Source: an uncultured Anaerococcus sp. (GTDB lineage Bacteria; Bacillota; Clostridia; Tissierellales; Peptoniphilaceae). From it: 24,737 nt of DNA. The position numbers and the translations under genes are program-made. Below the pieces are notes generated by a model, which did not search any database, was not told the origin of the DNA, and saw only the letters and a program-made list of their open reading frames with translations. The DNA is taken from the NCBI RefSeq assembly GCF_943912825.1, contig NZ_CALTUX010000030.1, forward strand, positions 1 to 24,737, written 5' to 3'. Below, in pieces: positions 22,122 to 24,737 of this stretch. Each line of letters starts with the position of its first letter. The stretch's first letter is position 1.

Positions 22122-22159
22122 GCCTTCTTTCAATTTCCTATAAGTAGGCTTGAAAAAAT
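22112..22159. promoter_or_regulatory. 13-bp-arm inverted repeat over the dehydratase -35
   Basis: ATTTTTTCAAGCC (22112-22124) and GGCTTGAAAAAAT (22147-22159) are exact complements with a 22-base centre. The arm nearer the gene contains the -35. The 3' arm is followed by A or mixed sequence, not T, on either strand, so an operator is more likely than a terminator. Confidence 0.55.
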
Positions 22160-22164
22160 TTCCA

Positions 22165-22193
22165 CGCAAAAAGGCGAGGAAATCCTCGCCTTT
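22165..22193 (-). terminator. Terminator of the flavodiiron operon
   Basis: On the minus strand AAAGGCGAGGA (22183-22193) pairs with TCCTCGCCTTT (22170-22180) around a 2-base centre, followed by TTTTT. It lies 11 bases after the stop codon. Confidence 0.92.
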
Positions 22194-22203
22194 AGATTTT
22201 TAT

Positions 22204-23457
22204 TTATTTTTTGCCCTTCTTTTGTGAAGCTGCTTTTGCTTTTTCTTCTCTTCTCTTCTTCATTGAGTCGAAGATTCCTTCTACTATGGCATCCATGTCT
22301 GGTTCTTTTGCTTTCTTTAGTGATGATACTATATCTAAGCTTTCTGGTAGGACGTCCATTAGTCTTAGTTCTTCGTCTATGAATTTTTCCATTTTTTCTG
22401 CTGCTTGTGGAGCCCATGTTCCGTTACCTATGATTGAGATTGCTCTATTTTGTAGGTTTAGAGCTTTCATGTCTTCTAGGTAGTTTAGCATTACTGGATA
22501 GATTCCTAGGTTGTAGGTTACTGATGCTAGGACTATGTTTGAGTATTTGAAGCTTTCTGCTATTAGGGTTGATACATGTGTGCTTGATACGTCTCTTAGA
22601 GAGATGTTTGTCATGCCTTTTTCACATAGCTTGCTTGCTAGGGCTTGGGCTGCAAATTCTGTGTTACCATACATTGATGCATATACGATTAGGACACCTT
22701 CTTCTTCTGGTTCGTAGGTTGCCCAGTGTACGTATTTGTCGATGATGTAGCCGAAGTTATCTCTCCATACTAGGCCGTGTAGTGGGCAGATGTATTTAAG
22801 GTCTAGGCCACCTGCTTTTGCTAGGGCCTTTTGTACGAATGTACCGTATTTACCTACGATGTTTGTGTAGTATCTACGTCCTTCGTCTAGGTAGTCTCTA
22901 TCCCAGTTTACTTCGTCTGCAAATAGTCTACCGTTGTTTGCGATAAATGATCCAAAGGCATCTGCTGAGAATAGGACTTTGTCGTATGAGTCATATGACA
23001 TTAATACTTCTGGCCAGTGTACCATTGGTGCTTCTACGAAGGTGAATTCGTGCTTACCAAAGCTTACTGTGTCGCCTTCTTTTACTTCGATGTATCTATC
23101 GTCTACGTGATAACCAAATTGTCTCATGAACATAATTCCTTTTTCAGAAGAAATTATTTTTAAGTTTGGATATCTTTGTAGCATTAATTCTATTGATGAA
23201 CAATGGTCTGGTTCCATGTGGTGAACGATTAAGTAGTCTAGGTCTCTACCGTTTAGGACTCTTGCTACGTTTACCATGTATTCTCTTGTAATTGCCCAGT
23301 CTACTGCATCAATTAGGACTGTTTTTTCATCCATTAATAGGTAGGAGTTATAGGATACGCCTTCAGGAATTGGAAATATATTTTCAAATAAGGCAAGTCT
23401 TCTATCATCGCCACCTACATAATATAAATCATCTGTTACTTTTCTAACTGTATACAT
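22204..23457 (-). CDS. Flavodiiron protein (FprA-type O2/NO reductase)
   Basis: This 417-residue cytoplasmic protein has a beta-lactamase-like diiron domain (1-250) and a flavodoxin domain (about 256-395). The iron ligands are complete: H80-x-E82-x-D84 with H85 (VHHMEPDHCSS), H147 (PMVHWPE), D166 (FSADAFGS) and H227 (CPLHGLV). The FMN loop is YASMYGNTE. Such enzymes reduce O2 to water (or NO to N2O) and protect anaerobes. They normally take electrons from rubredoxin; none is fused here, and the tail is a lysine-rich KKRREEKAKAASQKKGKK. It begins 12 bases after the acyl-CoA dehydrogenase fusion, with an AGGAGG site between, so the two share an operon. Confidence 0.95.
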   Translation of the reverse strand: MYTVRKVTDDLYYVGGDDRRLALFENIFPIPEGVSYNSYLLMDEKTVLIDAVDWAITREYMVNVARVLNGRDLDYLIVHHMEPDHCSSIELMLQRYPNLKIISSEKGIMFMRQFGYHVDDRYIEVKEGDTVSFGKHEFTFVEAPMVHWPEVLMSYDSYDKVLFSADAFGSFIANNGRLFADEVNWDRDYLDEGRRYYTNIVGKYGTFVQKALAKAGGLDLKYICPLHGLVWRDNFGYIIDKYVHWATYEPEEEGVLIVYASMYGNTEFAAQALASKLCEKGMTNISLRDVSSTHVSTLIAESFKYSNIVLASVTYNLGIYPVMLNYLEDMKALNLQNRAISIIGNGTWAPQAAEKMEKFIDEELRLMDVLPESLDIVSSLKKAKEPDMDAIVEGIFDSMKKRREEKAKAASQKKGKK

Positions 23458-23469
23458 TATTTCCTCCTA

Positions 23470-24737
23470 CTACTTTCTATCTTCTGGGAATTCCATTCTG
23501 ATGAATTCTTCTTTTGCTTCGCCAGATACTGGGCTTACCCAGCTGTCAGGTAGTTTGTCAAATGGTGTTCCTGGTTCTATTCCTTGGCTTGGATCGCCTA
23601 CTTCTGGGTCGTATTCATATCCTGAACCTAGGTCTAGATAAACGTCTTCTTTTGGAGCCATTTTTCTTGGTTTACTTCTTTTGATTTTTGGTTGTGGTGG
23701 TGCTGGTTTCTTTTCTTTTCCATTATCAAGTTCTTTGATTAATAGTGGAAGGATTTCCATTGCATCGCCTACTATACCGTAGTCACAGTTATTGAAGATT
23801 GGAGCGTTTTTGCTGTTGTTGATTGCTACTATTGTTGATGCATCTTTCATGCCTTTTAAGTGTTGGCCTGCTCCTGATACACCTACACCGATGTATAGGT
23901 TGCCTCTGAAGCTTTGTCCAGACATACCGATGTATCTATCTAGTGGTACGTATTTTAATGTTTCTGCTACTGGTCTAGATGATGAAATAGCTGCTCCTGC
24001 TTGGTAAGCTAAATCTTCTATTAGCTTCATGTTTTTCTTTTCACCTATACCACGGCCTGCTACTACTACTCTTTGTGCTTCGCCAATTGGTGTCATTGGG
24101 TCGATGCCTATTGTAAAGTCGTAGCCGTCTTTTTTGAGGGCTGCTACTAGATTTTTAACTGCTTCTTTTGGGTCTCCTTCGAAGATTTCGCCTTTACGAA
24201 CGCCTGCGATTGGACCTGATTTAGCAGCTGAGCCTGCTCTCTTCATCTTTGGAGCACGACCTACTGTACTAGCACCAACTACTACTCTCATGATTTCATT
24301 GGTTCCTTCGTAGATTTGTGTTATCTTAGCATCTCTGAAGAATCTTTCTACATCTACACCCTTGATATAACCTGAACCACCGTATAGTTGGATAGCTTCT
24401 GTTGTTATCTTCATTGCAAGGTCTGATGCTACTTGTTTAGCCATTGCTGCTTCTGCAGAATATCTTTCGTGATTTTCTTTTAATTCTGCTGCAGAATAGA
24501 TCATTAGTCTTGCTGCACGTAAGTATGTTGCCATATCAGCAAGTTTGAATGTATTTCTTTGTAGGTGAGCTATTGGCATACCAAATTGTTCACGTTCTTT
24601 TGCATAAGCAAGTGCGGATTCATATGCTCCTTGGCCGATACCTAGGGCTTGAGAAGCTATACCGATTCTACCACCGTCTAGGGTAGCCATAGCTATCTTA
24701 AATCCTTGGCCTTCTTTACCAAGTAAGTTTTCTTTTG
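23470..24737 (-). CDS. Acyl-CoA dehydrogenase/EtfA/rubredoxin-like fusion (partial, N-terminus beyond the right edge)
   Basis: The frame is open to the right edge (ENLLGKEGQGFKIAMATLDGGR precedes the first internal ATG at 24690), so the N-terminal part is missing. Visible are the C-terminal half of an acyl-CoA dehydrogenase (YAKEREQFGMPIAHLQRN, IQLYGGSGYIKG, and ITQIYEGTNEIMR with the expected catalytic glutamate region) and a short linker. The FAD-binding domain of EtfA (VVVAGRGIG, SSRPVAETLKYVPLDR, IGVGVSGAGQHLKGM, APIFNNCDYGIVGDAMEILP) follows, then a Pro/Lys linker. Last is a rubredoxin-like tail (YDPEVGDPSQGIEPGTPF, LPDSWVSPVSG) in which all four iron-binding cysteines are replaced. EtfA domain I is absent. 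It probably oxidises an acyl-CoA and moves electrons via its own ETF-like flavin; the partner is unknown. Confidence 0.88.
   Translation of the reverse strand, partial: KENLLGKEGQGFKIAMATLDGGRIGIASQALGIGQGAYESALAYAKEREQFGMPIAHLQRNTFKLADMATYLRAARLMIYSAAELKENHERYSAEAAMAKQVASDLAMKITTEAIQLYGGSGYIKGVDVERFFRDAKITQIYEGTNEIMRVVVGASTVGRAPKMKRAGSAAKSGPIAGVRKGEIFEGDPKEAVKNLVAALKKDGYDFTIGIDPMTPIGEAQRVVVAGRGIGEKKNMKLIEDLAYQAGAAISSSRPVAETLKYVPLDRYIGMSGQSFRGNLYIGVGVSGAGQHLKGMKDASTIVAINNSKNAPIFNNCDYGIVGDAMEILPLLIKELDNGKEKKPAPPQPKIKRSKPRKMAPKEDVYLDLGSGYEYDPEVGDPSQGIEPGTPFDKLPDSWVSPVSGEAKEEFIRMEFPEDRK

Noticed and set aside
22112..22159. Inverted repeat as a second terminator of the flavodiiron operon
   Set aside because: The 3' arm ends in A, not T, on both strands, and a much better terminator stands just before it at 22165-22193.
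22130..22417. A minus-strand frame rich in Arg and Lys at the end of the flavodiiron gene
   Set aside because: It is a frame-shifted shadow of the flavodiiron protein and runs through its terminator.

Overview
The window looks like chromosomal DNA of a low-GC, anaerobic Gram-positive bacterium. The codon habits (AGG/AGA Arg, CTA Leu, ATA Ile), strong GGAGG-type ribosome sites, many lipoproteins, a flavodiiron protein and an acyl-CoA dehydrogenase/EtfA fusion fit the Anaerococcus/Peptoniphilus group. That assignment is inference from style, not from a marker gene.

Layout. (1) 1-2876: a partial XRE regulator, a CPBP membrane protease, a one-TM Arg-rich protein (all minus), and a divergent polytopic membrane protein. 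(2) 2905-5486: two tandem secreted C39-like cysteine peptidases with wall-binding-type repeats. (3) 5632-9110: a thiol-redox module (45-aa CXXC membrane peptide, NapH-like polyferredoxin, TlpA-like lipoprotein) directly downstream of an OmpR/histidine-kinase pair. A nearly identical 21-bp box lies in front of both the two-component genes and the redox operon. (4) 9256-9939: a small radical-SAM-like protein whose cluster-binding N-terminus has no canonical start codon. (5) 10148-12965: four tandem PepSY-type lipoproteins, each with its own promoter. (6) 13095-19659: a PTS (IIA, IIB, IIC), an MngB-like GH38 alpha-mannosidase and a divergent PRD regulator, with a 16-bp-arm inverted repeat between. 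(7) 19754-24737: a small lipoprotein, an IlvD/Edd-family dehydratase resembling the sugar-acid branch, a flavodiiron protein, and the C-terminal part of an acyl-CoA dehydrogenase/EtfA/rubredoxin-like fusion.

How parts work together. The two-component system probably controls itself and the redox operon, which may pass electrons from a cytoplasmic or quinone donor to an extracytoplasmic thioredoxin-like lipoprotein. The PTS would import and phosphorylate a mannosyl compound, the GH38 enzyme would cleave it, and the PRD protein would switch the operon. The flavodiiron protein and the dehydrogenase fusion form an operon; the rubredoxin-like tail of the fusion has lost all four iron-binding cysteines, the oddest feature seen here. 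Genes missed by simple ORF calling were recovered at 1-397 (partial XRE), 7158-7295 (CXXC peptide) and 9778-9939 (radical-SAM N-terminus). There is no stretch over 300 bases without a gene. No tRNA, rRNA, CRISPR array or insertion sequence was seen.
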